From the NCBI RefSeq assembly GCF_030409685.1, contig NZ_JAUFQJ010000004.1:372001-436000 (forward strand): DNA of 64,000 nucleotides, written 5' to 3'. The position numbers and the translations under genes are program-made. Position 1 is the first letter of the stretch; each line of letters begins with the position of its first letter. A model generated the notes under the pieces. The model was not told where the DNA came from. It saw only the letters and a list, made by a program, of their open reading frames with translations, and searched no databases. Below are positions 10,221 to 19,433 of the stretch, piece by piece. Origin of the DNA: Ferruginibacter paludis (GTDB taxonomy: Bacteria > Bacteroidota > Bacteroidia > Chitinophagales > Chitinophagaceae).

Positions 10221-12404
10221 ATGGCCAAACAACAATCGCAAAACGGAAAATATAAAAGCAAAAAAACAGAAGACCTTGCAGGCGTTACAAAGAACGATGC
10301 AAATGAATTTTTAACTACCAACCACGGTGTAAGAATTAATGATAATCAAAATTCTTTAAAAGATGGCGAACGTGGCGGCACACTGATAGAAGATTTTATT
10401 CTTAGGGAAAAAATTCATCATTTCGATCATGAGCGGATTCCTGAACGGATTGTGCATGCACGTGGTTCAGCCGCACATGGTTATTTTGAACTGAATGAGT
10501 CACTGGAAAAATTTACGAAGGCAAAGCTATTTACTGAAACCGGCAAAAAAACACCCGTATTTGTACGCTTTTCAACAGTAGCCGGTTCAAGAGGATCAAC
10601 AGACCTGGCAAGAGATGTACGCGGTTTTGCAGTAAAGTTTTACACAGACGAAGGAAACTACGACATAGTGGGCAATAATATACCAGTGTTTTTTATACAG
10701 GATGCCATTAAGTTTCCCGATTTGGTGCATGCTGTAAAGCCCGAGCCACATCACGAAATGCCGCAGGCAGCTTCGGCACATGATACCTTCTGGGATTTCA
10801 TCAGCCTGATGCCCGAAAGCATGCACATGATTATGTGGGTAATGAGCGACCGTGCCATACCAAGAAGCCTCAGAATGATGGAAGGCTTTGGCGTACACAC
10901 TTTCAGGTTGATCAACGCAGCCGGCGAATCGCATTTTGTTAAGTTTCACTGGAAACCTTTATTGGGAGTTCACTCCGTTGCGTGGGATGAGGCACAAAAA
11001 ATTTCCGGAAAAAATTCAGATTTCCACCGGCAGGATTTGTGGGAAGCTATTGAGTCGGGCAATTTTCCGCAATGGGAACTTGGTGTGCAAATAATACCGG
11101 AAGCAGACGAACACAAATTTGAATTTGATCTGCTGGATGCAACCAAGTTAATACCTGAAGAAATTGTGCCCGTACAACGCATTGGCAAACTAACGCTCAA
11201 TAAAAACCCGGATAACTTTTTTGCAGAAACAGAGCAGGTAGCATTTAGCCCTGCGCATTTAATACCCGGTATCGATATTACCAACGACCCGCTTTTGCAA
11301 GGCAGGTTATTTTCTTATATCGACACGCAATTGTCCCGCCTGGGCACCCATAATTTCCAGGAGCTGCCTATTAACCGGCCCTTAAGCCCGGTGCATAATA
11401 ACCAGCGGGACGGGCACATGCGGCAAACAATTAACAAAGGCCGCGTAAGCTATGAGCCAAATAGTTTGGGCGGCGGATGTCCGTTCCAGGCAAAAGCTGC
11501 GGAAGGTGGTTTTACAAGCTATCCTGAAAGAATTGACAGTCAAAAAATTCGCAGCCGCAGTAAAAGTTTCCTGGACCATTTTAGCCAGGCTACCTTATTC
11601 TTTAACAGCCAGAGCGAGGCGGAAAAAAATCACATTATCGATGCGCTTAAATTTGAGCTGGGTAAGGTTGAAACAAAAGCTATCAGGGAAAGAGTATTGA
11701 TGCTGCTGTCGTGCATTGATAAAGCCCTCGCTACTCCAATAGCAACTTACCTTGGTCTTTCTATCCCTTCTGCCGGCAAAGGTGCCCTGCTGAATGGCAG
11801 CTTTCCCGCGGATGCAAATCCTGAGGATTATCAGCCGGTAATGGTAAAAAGCTCTCTCGAAAAGTCGGATGCGCTGAGTATGGAGCATACCCCTAAAAAT
11901 TCGGTTGCTACAAGGAAGATAGCCATCCTGGTGGCAGATGACGTGGATGAAAAAGCACTGCTGAACATGCAGCATGCGCTGGAAGCGGCCGGAGCAGTGG
12001 CAGAATTAATTGCACCTAAATTAGGCAGCATACAGTCAGCCAATAATACTGAATTTCCCATCATGAAAAGTTTTTTAACCACTGCTTCGGTGTTATATGA
12101 TGCAGTATACGTACCCGGCGGTACCAATAGCGTAGCAACGCTGGCTGCAGAGCCCGATGCCATCCATTTTTTAAACGAGGCCTTTAAGCACTGCAAAGCC
12201 ATTGCTGCCGACAAGGATGCGCTGCAGGTATTGGAAGAAACTGCATTTTACAACAGTTTAAATGAAGAAGATCCTGAAGACAATGGAATGAATACGGGAA
12301 TCGTTATAGGCGCAGACGGTGCCGCAGACAGCAATATTTTTATTAAGGCAATTGCCCAACACCGTTTTTGGGACAGGGAAAAGCAGGTTAAGGTGCCTGC
12401 TTAA
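10221..12404 (+). CDS. katE: Large-subunit catalase (HPII type) with DJ-1-like domain
   Basis: This 727-residue heme catalase breaks down hydrogen peroxide in the cytoplasm. Catalytic His79 lies in VHARGSAAHG and Asn152 in IVGNN; Tyr366 in RLFSYIDTQLSRLG is the proximal heme ligand. The length and a carboxyl-terminal domain at about residues 565-720 (RKIAILVADDVDEKALLNMQ, then YVPGGTNSV) with the flavodoxin-like DJ-1/PfpI fold mark clade 2, the HPII or KatE type. There is no signal peptide. It is a single-gene unit with its own terminator. The upstream 305 bp holds an ATTTCTACAA motif at 10156-10165 that also occurs ahead of neighbouring stress and signalling genes. A product clearly of the same family as E. 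coli KatE. Confidence 0.96.
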   Translation: MAKQQSQNGKYKSKKTEDLAGVTKNDANEFLTTNHGVRINDNQNSLKDGERGGTLIEDFILREKIHHFDHERIPERIVHARGSAAHGYFELNESLEKFTKAKLFTETGKKTPVFVRFSTVAGSRGSTDLARDVRGFAVKFYTDEGNYDIVGNNIPVFFIQDAIKFPDLVHAVKPEPHHEMPQAASAHDTFWDFISLMPESMHMIMWVMSDRAIPRSLRMMEGFGVHTFRLINAAGESHFVKFHWKPLLGVHSVAWDEAQKISGKNSDFHRQDLWEAIESGNFPQWELGVQIIPEADEHKFEFDLLDATKLIPEEIVPVQRIGKLTLNKNPDNFFAETEQVAFSPAHLIPGIDITNDPLLQGRLFSYIDTQLSRLGTHNFQELPINRPLSPVHNNQRDGHMRQTINKGRVSYEPNSLGGGCPFQAKAAEGGFTSYPERIDSQKIRSRSKSFLDHFSQATLFFNSQSEAEKNHIIDALKFELGKVETKAIRERVLMLLSCIDKALATPIATYLGLSIPSAGKGALLNGSFPADANPEDYQPVMVKSSLEKSDALSMEHTPKNSVATRKIAILVADDVDEKALLNMQHALEAAGAVAELIAPKLGSIQSANNTEFPIMKSFLTTASVLYDAVYVPGGTNSVATLAAEPDAIHFLNEAFKHCKAIAADKDALQVLEETAFYNSLNEEDPEDNGMNTGIVIGADGAADSNIFIKAIAQHRFWDREKQVKVPA

Positions 12405-12430
12405 CGAGTTTTTTAAAATGCCTCTTTTTT

Positions 12431-12470
12431 AAAAAAGTTTATCTCCGGATAAACTTTTTTATTTTTTTTC
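12431..12470 (+). terminator. Terminator after katE
   Basis: A 13-bp stem, AAAAAAGTTTATC at 12431-12443 with the complement at 12448-12460 and a 4-nt loop TCCG, is followed by more T residues. It lies 27 bp after the katE stop and is symmetric enough to act in both directions. Confidence 0.85.
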
Positions 12471-12547
12471 ACAAAATTCATTTGTCGATATACCACAGTA
12501 TTTTGTTTTTCGAGTACTTGTTTACCCGGCAATTTTTTCCAGTGTAT

Positions 12548-12883
12548 TTAAATGTACTGTTCAATACTACTCAAAGAAACAGGCTTCTCGAGAATATTAA
12601 ATTCCTTCAAATCATAATGGCACAATGCTTTATCCCGGTAGGCGCTTATCAGCGTAATAGAGATATCGGGATACTTTCGCTTTATATCAACGGCAGCTAA
12701 CCATCCCTTGCCATCTGGCAGGTTATTATCCAACAGCAGTATATCAGGTTTACGGAGCTTCAGCTTATGATAGCCTTCGCTAAGGCTGTGTGCAATATCA
12801 ACGTCACAATTTTTCTTTATTAAAAAATGCTTTATTATGGTGCACAAGTCTTTTTCGTCGTCAATGATTAGTATTCTTTTCAT
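12548..12883 (-). CDS. Orphan single-domain response regulator
   Basis: This 111-residue minus-strand protein is a bare receiver domain: DDE at residues 8-10, phosphoacceptor Asp52 in LLLDNNLPDG, then LISAY and LEKPVS with the conserved Lys. It is slightly shorter than usual (about 120) and ends right after the fourth helix-strand region, so the last helix is reduced. It lies between the catalase terminator and a divergently transcribed receiver-PAS-kinase gene (13350), which would be the natural partner. There is no output domain. The 3' end faces the katE terminator. Confidence 0.85.
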   Translation of the reverse strand: MKRILIIDDEKDLCTIIKHFLIKKNCDVDIAHSLSEGYHKLKLRKPDILLLDNNLPDGKGWLAAVDIKRKYPDISITLISAYRDKALCHYDLKEFNILEKPVSLSSIEQYI

Positions 12884-13349
12884 ACCTTATATGTTTCTAA
12901 CATTGTGCCATTCATTTAAATCATGACTGCGGTTTCATTGCCTGTGGCTGTTGGTAAATTATGGCACAGTATTACCCTAATATCGGCCTGTGTTTAATTA
13001 AAATAGTCAGGACTGTTAAGTGACCCTGTTGGAAAGTCCAATATTTTATTTTGAGAAGTGCCTGCAAATCAACGAAACCTTTTGTAGGAAATAAACAATT
13101 CGATTGCCCGGTCATTCATCCATTAGCATGTTGCATTTATTGAGTTTATTTTGTCAATACCAGGTGCCGGTAACAGCATTTTTGTAAACAGATCATTTCA
13201 AACGTTTTTGTGCGGGCAACAAATTATTTTTTTAAACACATTTGCACAGTCTGGTTTGTAGTTACAAAGGCACTATTTTTGCAAAAGCTGAAAACGGTAT
13301 TGGTATAAGTTTTTCCACCGATCTGCATACAATCTCAATTACCCCAAAT
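12884..13349. other. Divergent intergenic region
   Basis: This 466-bp spacer separates the minus-strand receiver gene from the plus-strand hybrid kinase. It carries a motif ATTTCCTACAA on the minus strand at 13082-13092, related to the TTTCTACAA elements found upstream of other genes nearby. Nothing else is recognised; promoters for both genes must lie here. Confidence 0.4.
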
Positions 13350-14789
13350 ATGAACAGCAGCCAGCAGTTAGTAAAAGTTTTAGTGGTGGAAGATGATGAA
13401 GATGATTTTCTGTTAATCAGTACCTATTTTTCAAACATCCCTGTATGGACGTTTGAAATTAAATGGGTACAACGTTATGCCGATGCGTTGGATGAATTGT
13501 ATGCGAACAATTACACCATTTGTTTTTGTGATTACAGCCTGGGAGCAAAAAACGGTATTGATCTTATAAAAGATGTAAAAACAAAAAAGATCCTTACCCC
13601 CCTTATTTTACTAACCGGTAAAGGCAATTACAATATAGATATAGAGGCTACCAAGGCCGGCGCCTTTGATTACCTGATAAAGGCAGAGTTGGATGCGGAT
13701 AAACTCGAAAGGACCGTGCGATATAGCCTGGAGCGCCTGCATAGCCTGCAGATTATCCAGGAAAACGAACGCCGCTACCGTAACATTTTTGAAAAATCGA
13801 AAGATATTGTTTTCATTTCAAAACCTGATACAACCATTACCAACATTAACTATGCCGTTACAGATATCCTGGATTTCAGTATTGCTGATTGCCAGGGCAG
13901 ACCACTGACTGCGTTTTTAAAAGATCCAGGCGGTATGGATTATTTTTTCAGCGCGGTACATACACACGGTGAAATTGAAAATTATGAAGCTGACTTTATC
14001 ACTGCTGGTGGTGAAATTAAAACCTGCCTGATATCTGCCTCTGTGGAAGTAGACAGTGTGGAAGATACTTACCTGCAGGGGATTATACATGATATTACCG
14101 ATTTAAAAAAAGCGGAAAAATCAAGTCTGCACGCAGAGAAACTGGCTGCTTCGGGCCGCTTTATACTTACCCTGGCTCATGAAGTAAGAAACCCTTTAAA
14201 TAATATCAAACTGGCGGTAGAAAATTTACTGGATACCATTGATAACGAGGAAACTCACTTTTTTCTTGACATCATTCAACGCAACGGCCAGCGTATTAAC
14301 GATCTTATAACGGAGCTGTTGCAAAGCTCCAGGCCTGCGGATATCAGTTTAAACGATGTGTCGCTTCACAGCTTGCTTAGAAATGTAGTTGCTACTGTCC
14401 AAGACAAACTCCTGCTCCGCAATATCACTTTACAATTTCACTTCGATCAGCAGGATGCCATCCTGAAAGCTGATGCGGCAAAACTGGAAATGGCTATTCT
14501 GAATATACTTGTAAATGCGATTGAAGCAGTGGAGGATACGACGGGCTTAATAGAAATAAGCACAAGTGTGCAAAATAACAGGGCTATTTTAATGATCAGC
14601 GACAATGGCTATGGCATCAGTGCTGAAAATAAGGACAAATTATTTGAGCCCTATTTTACTTCCAAAAGAAATGGCATCGGCCTGGGATTGGCTACCACAT
14701 TCAATATCCTTCAAAGTCATAACGCGAAAATAGATGTAAAATCACAACTGAATGCGGGCACTTTATTCACGGTACAATTTGCTCTATAG
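13350..14789 (+). CDS. Receiver-PAS-histidine kinase hybrid
   Basis: This 479-residue soluble protein has its receiver at the amino end: EDDEDD at residues 14-19 and phosphoacceptor Asp61 in FCDYSLG. A PAS domain follows at about 145-255 (YRNIFEKSKDIVFI) and a HisKA domain holds LAHEVRNPLNNI with His277. The ATPase domain has NILVNAIEAVED, DNGYG and GIGLGLATTFNIL. The carboxyl end is the atypical form ending in TVQFAL. The frame is open upstream to 13242, but the extra 36 residues show no domain, whereas MNSSQQLVKVLVVEDD is the normal receiver start, so 13350 is preferred. The receiver probably takes signal from another kinase and feeds it into this kinase's own output. The target is unknown. 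Confidence 0.9.
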   Translation: MNSSQQLVKVLVVEDDEDDFLLISTYFSNIPVWTFEIKWVQRYADALDELYANNYTICFCDYSLGAKNGIDLIKDVKTKKILTPLILLTGKGNYNIDIEATKAGAFDYLIKAELDADKLERTVRYSLERLHSLQIIQENERRYRNIFEKSKDIVFISKPDTTITNINYAVTDILDFSIADCQGRPLTAFLKDPGGMDYFFSAVHTHGEIENYEADFITAGGEIKTCLISASVEVDSVEDTYLQGIIHDITDLKKAEKSSLHAEKLAASGRFILTLAHEVRNPLNNIKLAVENLLDTIDNEETHFFLDIIQRNGQRINDLITELLQSSRPADISLNDVSLHSLLRNVVATVQDKLLLRNITLQFHFDQQDAILKADAAKLEMAILNILVNAIEAVEDTTGLIEISTSVQNNRAILMISDNGYGISAENKDKLFEPYFTSKRNGIGLGLATTFNILQSHNAKIDVKSQLNAGTLFTVQFAL

Positions 14790-14814
14790 CGACAGAAACT
14801 TGTCTGACCCATAT

Positions 14815-14856
14815 TTGTAGAATTTTTTCTATAGCCCAACAAAGTAAATTCTACAA
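14815..14856. repeat. Inverted repeat TTGTAGAATTT / AAATTCTACAA
   Basis: A perfect 11-bp inverted repeat (14815-14825 with 14846-14856) with a 20-nt loop lies between the hybrid kinase and the propeller kinase. No T run follows, so it is not a classic terminator; its arms match the TTTCTACAA motif seen upstream of other genes here, so it may be an operator. Confidence 0.6.
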
Positions 14857-14972
14857 CGTTTATCATGATTTATTGCTTTCTTCATTGCTTTCATCCTTTA
14901 ATTCCAGGTTCACCTAATCAATTCAGTAATTGAAGTTAAACCTTGTTTTACCAGTAAATATCCTACAGCCGA

Positions 14973-17900
14973 ATGCCGCATAATTCAAGATTATTTTTCT
15001 TCTGTTTGCTTCAACTTTGCTTTTTTTGCAGCAATGCGCAAAATCAACATTTACAATTTGACCATATCAGTGCTTCGGAAGGGCTTTCATTAAATAATGT
15101 AGAAGCTATTATACAGGACAATCGTGGCTTTATGTGGTTCGGCACACCGGATGGTTTAAATAAATACGACGGTTACCGCTTTACTGTTTTTAAAACCGAT
15201 CCTGCAGACACAGGCAGTATCAGCAACAATTACATCAGAAGTATAGCAAAAAGTAAAAATGGTGACCTTTGGGTAGCCACTATGGGCGGTGGTGTTTGCC
15301 TTTATGACCACAATAAAGAACGTTTTATAAGATACAGGCACAATGCAAAAAACGGCAACAGTATAGCAGATGACAATGTAAATAGTATTTGGGAAGATGA
15401 AAATGAAAATGTGTGGATAGGTACCGTAAACGGGCTGGATGTACTAAACCGCAAACAGAACCACATTGAACATTTTAAAAAGATTAACGGCGACGCCTCC
15501 AGTCTCACCGACAACTATATCAGAGGCGTTTTTGAAGATGCCCGGCATAACTTATGGGTAGCCACCCTCAATGGTGGCGTGAACCTGTTTAATAAAAACA
15601 AGAGGACATTTACTCATTATCTGCACGACGAAAAAAATACCTTATCCATTGCCAGCAATAATATCATCACCCTGTTTGAAGACAGTGAAAAACGTTTGTG
15701 GATCGGCACCGACGGTGCTGGCATGGACTATTTCGACCGCCAGACAGGTATTTTTCATCATTACAAAAAAGATGAAAGCAATCCACATAGCCTGCAGGCA
15801 AATGCCGTGTACGCTTTTAGTGAAGATGATGAAAAAAACCTGTGGATAGGCACAGAAAATGGCGGACTATCCCTCTTAAATTTTGAACGCGGCTCAATGA
15901 TTACATACAAAAATGACGCTGTAGATGGGGGGAGTATCAGCAACAATTCTATCAATGCCCTTTTCAGGGATGCAAAAAAAAATATGTGGCTGGGCAACTA
16001 TTCAGGCGGAATTGATATGGTTAATAGTGACAAAGGCAGTTTTTTTCATTATAAACACAAGTTGGAAAAAAACAGCCTCAGCAATAACAATGTGCTTTCT
16101 ATTTTTGAAGATAGCAAATTCAATATCTGGATTGGTACCGATGGTGGTGGGTTAAATTTATTTGATGCCCAAAGCGGTCATTTTAGTTATTTTAAACATG
16201 CCAGGGATAACAGCCAAAGCATTTGCGGCGATTATGTAATTTCTGTTACGGAAGACAGTAAAGAAAATATTTGGGTGGGTTGCTGGGCATCCGGAGTAAC
16301 AGTATACAACCCTGTAAAAAAGACATACCAGCATTATATCCATAACCCCGGGGATACCACCAGCCTCAGCAGCAACAACGTATGGAAAATATTTGAAGAC
16401 AGGGATAAAAATATCTGGATAGGTACTTATGGCGGCGGACTCAATTTGCTAAATGCGGATGGTAAAACCTTCACCCATTTTCCTTATAATCCAAACGACC
16501 CGAACGGCATTTCCAATGAAAATATTCAGAACATTTTCCAGGACCGAGATGGTAATATCTGGATATCAACGGACGGCGGCGGTTTGAACCTGTTCAATAA
16601 ACAGACCCTCACTTTCAGGCATTTTTTGCACCATGATACAAAAAACAGTATCAGCAATAATAATGTGTATTCTATTTTTGAGGACCAGAATGGAACGCTC
16701 TGGATTTGCACCCGCAACGGTTTAAACCTCTATGATAAAAAAACAAATCGTTTTTCATTACTAACTGTAGCAGACGGTTTGCCCGCAAATTTAACCCTGG
16801 CTGTACTGGAAGATAATAAAAGTAATTACTGGATTAGTACCAACAAAGGGATAAGCCGCTTTAATCCATTTAGCAGGGTATTTACCAACTATAAGGTATC
16901 AGATGGGTTGCAATCAGATGAATTTAAAGAACAGGCATTTTGTAAAAGTCACACCGGTATGATGTACTTTGGCGGGGTGAATGGTTTTAACGAGTTTAAT
17001 CCCGATAGTATCACTACCATAGCTTATGATCCCCCACTGCTGATCACCAACTTTCAAATCTTTAATAAAAAAGTGCCCATTGCCACAAATGAAAGCCAGC
17101 AATCCCCTTTAAAAAAAAGTATTACTGAAACAGACTTTATAACACTGCCCTCATCCAGCTCCGTTTTTTCTTTTGAATTTGCCTCCCTGAATTACACTTC
17201 TTCAGACAAAAAAAAATACGCTTACATGCTGGAAGGTTTTGATAAGGAGTGGAACGAATCGGGTAAAGAGAGGCTGGCTACCTATACCCACCTTGACCCG
17301 GGAGAATACACTTTTAAAGTAAGAGGATTGAACAATGAAGGGAAATGGTCGCCTAAAATTGTTTCCCTTAAACTGCTTATAAAACCTCCTTTTTATTTAA
17401 CCTGGTGGTTTAAACTACTGGCCCTCGTAGTGCTTAGCGGCAGCATTGTTGCCTTGTATTTAAACCGTGTAAGCTCCATAAAAAAGCAACAGGAAAAATT
17501 ACAACAGCAGGTAGATGAAAAAACCATGCAACTGGTACTTGCCAACAACGACCTGACCATGAAGAATAAAGAGCTGGAGCAATTTGCCTACGTAGCTTCA
17601 CACGATTTGCAGGAGCCACTGAGAACTACCACCGGCTTTGTAAATTTATTGCAGCAACAGTACAAAGGTAAAATAGATGAAAGAGCTGATAAATACCTGT
17701 CCTTTCTTTCTGAAGCATCAAACAGAATGCGGGTGCTGATAGCTGACCTGCTGGACTTTTCGAGAATAGGAGAAAAAAGAGAATTTGAAAGAATTAATTG
17801 CAATGAGATATTAAAGAATGTAAAGCAGGATATAATGGCCGCGGTGACTGAAACCAATGCAGTGATTGAGGCTGATACATTGCCCGTTATTAATGGTCAC

Positions 17901-18245
17901 GCTTTTGAGATGCAAATACTGTTTCAAAACCTGATACTGAATGCCATCAAATTCAGGAAGAAAAATATGGTACCACATATAACCATCAGTGTAAGTAAAG
18001 CACAGAAGTACTGGCAGTTTGCATTTAGAGACAATGGCATTGGCATAGAAGCCCAGTACACTGAAAGAATATTTGATATTTTTCAGCGGCTGCATACCCG
18101 TTCGGAATATGAGGGTTCCGGCATCGGTTTATCGCATTGCAAAAAAATTGTAGAACTGCATTATGGAAAAATATGGGTAGAGAGTATACCCGGAGAAGGC
18201 AGCACTTTTTATTTTACTATCCCTGATGCCAGGCCTGCCGCATAG
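14973..18245 (+). CDS. Two-component propeller sensor histidine kinase
   Basis: This 1090-residue protein has a signal peptide (residues 1-22, ending in SNAQ), then about a dozen Reg_prop repeats (WFGTPDGLNKYD, WIGTDGAGMDYFD and kin, spaced about 45-50 residues) that fold into two beta-propellers over residues 30-690. A Y_Y_Y domain follows at about 735-805 (KKYAYMLEGFDKEWNES, YTFKVRGLNNEGKWS), one membrane segment at about 812-832, then HisKA with SHDLQEPLRT (His877) and the ATPase domain ending in GSGIGLSHCKKIVELHYG. Classic hybrid systems of this type add a receiver and an AraC output; here the protein stops after the ATPase domain. It thus needs a separate response regulator. Periplasmic ligand unknown. 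Confidence 0.92.
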   Translation: MPHNSRLFFFCLLQLCFFCSNAQNQHLQFDHISASEGLSLNNVEAIIQDNRGFMWFGTPDGLNKYDGYRFTVFKTDPADTGSISNNYIRSIAKSKNGDLWVATMGGGVCLYDHNKERFIRYRHNAKNGNSIADDNVNSIWEDENENVWIGTVNGLDVLNRKQNHIEHFKKINGDASSLTDNYIRGVFEDARHNLWVATLNGGVNLFNKNKRTFTHYLHDEKNTLSIASNNIITLFEDSEKRLWIGTDGAGMDYFDRQTGIFHHYKKDESNPHSLQANAVYAFSEDDEKNLWIGTENGGLSLLNFERGSMITYKNDAVDGGSISNNSINALFRDAKKNMWLGNYSGGIDMVNSDKGSFFHYKHKLEKNSLSNNNVLSIFEDSKFNIWIGTDGGGLNLFDAQSGHFSYFKHARDNSQSICGDYVISVTEDSKENIWVGCWASGVTVYNPVKKTYQHYIHNPGDTTSLSSNNVWKIFEDRDKNIWIGTYGGGLNLLNADGKTFTHFPYNPNDPNGISNENIQNIFQDRDGNIWISTDGGGLNLFNKQTLTFRHFLHHDTKNSISNNNVYSIFEDQNGTLWICTRNGLNLYDKKTNRFSLLTVADGLPANLTLAVLEDNKSNYWISTNKGISRFNPFSRVFTNYKVSDGLQSDEFKEQAFCKSHTGMMYFGGVNGFNEFNPDSITTIAYDPPLLITNFQIFNKKVPIATNESQQSPLKKSITETDFITLPSSSSVFSFEFASLNYTSSDKKKYAYMLEGFDKEWNESGKERLATYTHLDPGEYTFKVRGLNNEGKWSPKIVSLKLLIKPPFYLTWWFKLLALVVLSGSIVALYLNRVSSIKKQQEKLQQQVDEKTMQLVLANNDLTMKNKELEQFAYVASHDLQEPLRTTTGFVNLLQQQYKGKIDERADKYLSFLSEASNRMRVLIADLLDFSRIGEKREFERINCNEILKNVKQDIMAAVTETNAVIEADTLPVINGHAFEMQILFQNLILNAIKFRKKNMVPHITISVSKAQKYWQFAFRDNGIGIEAQYTERIFDIFQRLHTRSEYEGSGIGLSHCKKIVELHYGKIWVESIPGEGSTFYFTIPDARPAA

Positions 18246-18341
18246 CCTTGGTAGTTGTTCTATTATTGCCTCCTTGCCCTTCATCTCATCACGGTCGTGA
18301 ACTTGATGAAATGCGGGAGTATTTCAGCAGATAAATCTTCA

Positions 18342-19238
18342 TTAATTACTAAGCCGATATTCATTTGGCGTATAGCCGGAACGTTGTTTAAACAAGCGGG
18401 TAAAATGTTGGGGATATTTAAATCCGAGTTCGGAGGCAATTTGATTAACGGATTTATTATGGTCAAATATTCTTTCTTTAGCTACATCAATCACCTTGGT
18501 CTGTATATACTCCTGCGCTGTTTTGCCGGTTTCTTTTTTTATTAAATCGCCAAAATAGCCCGGGGATAAATTGAGTTCGCCGGCACACCAGGCAACAGAT
18601 GGCAGGCCAATCGTTTGCGGCTTTTCTGACTGATAATATCCGTTTAGCAAGGTTTCAAATCTTTCTACAATGCCCTGGTGCACAATATCGCGGGTAATAA
18701 ACTGGCGCTCATAAAAACGGCTGCAATAGTTCAGGAACAGTTCAATATTCGACACGATTAATTTCTTACTATGGTTGTCAATGGCATGTTCCAGTTCGTA
18801 TTGAATCTTCGAAAAGCATTCCAGCACAATCTTTCTCTCCCGTTCAGACAGATGCAGCGCTTCGTTGGATTGATAGCAAAAAAAACTATAGTCTTTCATG
18901 TGGCGGCCAAGCGCCGTACCATGTATCAAATCTGGATGAAAAACCAGCGCATACCCTTTTGGCTGGTAAATCTCGCCGTTGCTGTTTATACCGGCTACTT
19001 GCCCGGGTGCCAGAAAAACCAATGTTCCCTCCTGGTAATCATAGGTATTCCTGCCATATACAAGATCACCACATTTTACATCTTTTAAAAAGATGGTGTA
19101 AAACCCAAAATACATCCTGGAACCTTGCCTTGGATCTGCCTTAGACAGGTCAACAACACTCACCAGCGGGTGCAGCGTTTCGTTTTTATTAAATGCGTTA
19201 TAGTCGCTGACTGTTTCAAATCTCCTGATGTTATCCAT
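18342..19238 (-). CDS. AraC-family transcriptional regulator, copy 1
   Basis: This 298-residue activator has an amino-terminal cupin-like effector domain (YQEGTLVFLAPGQ, KGYALVFHPDLIHG) and a carboxyl-terminal pair of helix-turn-helix motifs at about 205-298 (LSPGYFGDLIKKETGKTAQEY and VNQIASELGFKYPQHFTRLFKQ). It is a close paralogue of the regulator at 25531-26442, most residues being identical. The frame could also start at 19244 (MVM), but the second Met matches the start of the paralogue. It is divergent from the esterase gene at 19434; a 40-bp repeated element at 19304 lies in the 195-bp spacer, the likely binding site. Probably an activator of the 19-25 kb genes. Confidence 0.92.
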   Translation of the reverse strand: MDNIRRFETVSDYNAFNKNETLHPLVSVVDLSKADPRQGSRMYFGFYTIFLKDVKCGDLVYGRNTYDYQEGTLVFLAPGQVAGINSNGEIYQPKGYALVFHPDLIHGTALGRHMKDYSFFCYQSNEALHLSERERKIVLECFSKIQYELEHAIDNHSKKLIVSNIELFLNYCSRFYERQFITRDIVHQGIVERFETLLNGYYQSEKPQTIGLPSVAWCAGELNLSPGYFGDLIKKETGKTAQEYIQTKVIDVAKERIFDHNKSVNQIASELGFKYPQHFTRLFKQRSGYTPNEYRLSN

Positions 19239-19303
19239 AACCATTTTCTTTTACCGCTTTAAAATTACTGCTTTATTCTGCTCTGGCTTACAACCCATGA
19301 ACG

Positions 19304-19343
19304 AATCAGCAATATTGGTAGAACAAACCGGAATTTGTATACC
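19304..19343 (+). promoter_or_regulatory. Repeated 40-bp regulatory element, copy 1
   Basis: First of four ungapped copies whose core reads AATCAGCAATATTGGTA here; 27 of 40 positions are invariant among the copies. Lies between the AraC copy 1 gene and the esterase gene. A CTTTAC box starts at 19368, 64 bp from the start of the element, and would be the -7 region. The ATG follows 66 bp after that box. Confidence 0.8.
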
Positions 19344-19433
19344 ATTTTCGCAGGAAAATGCATTGACCTTTACGTACTGTTCAAACATGTCTTAAGCTAT
19401 AAGAAGGCTAACCCATCGACTAAAAAGTTAATT

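Noticed and set aside
18280..18310. Nested palindrome between the propeller kinase and AraC 1
   Set aside because: Stem is only 6 + 4 bp with gaps and has no T run, so it is not a convincing terminator.
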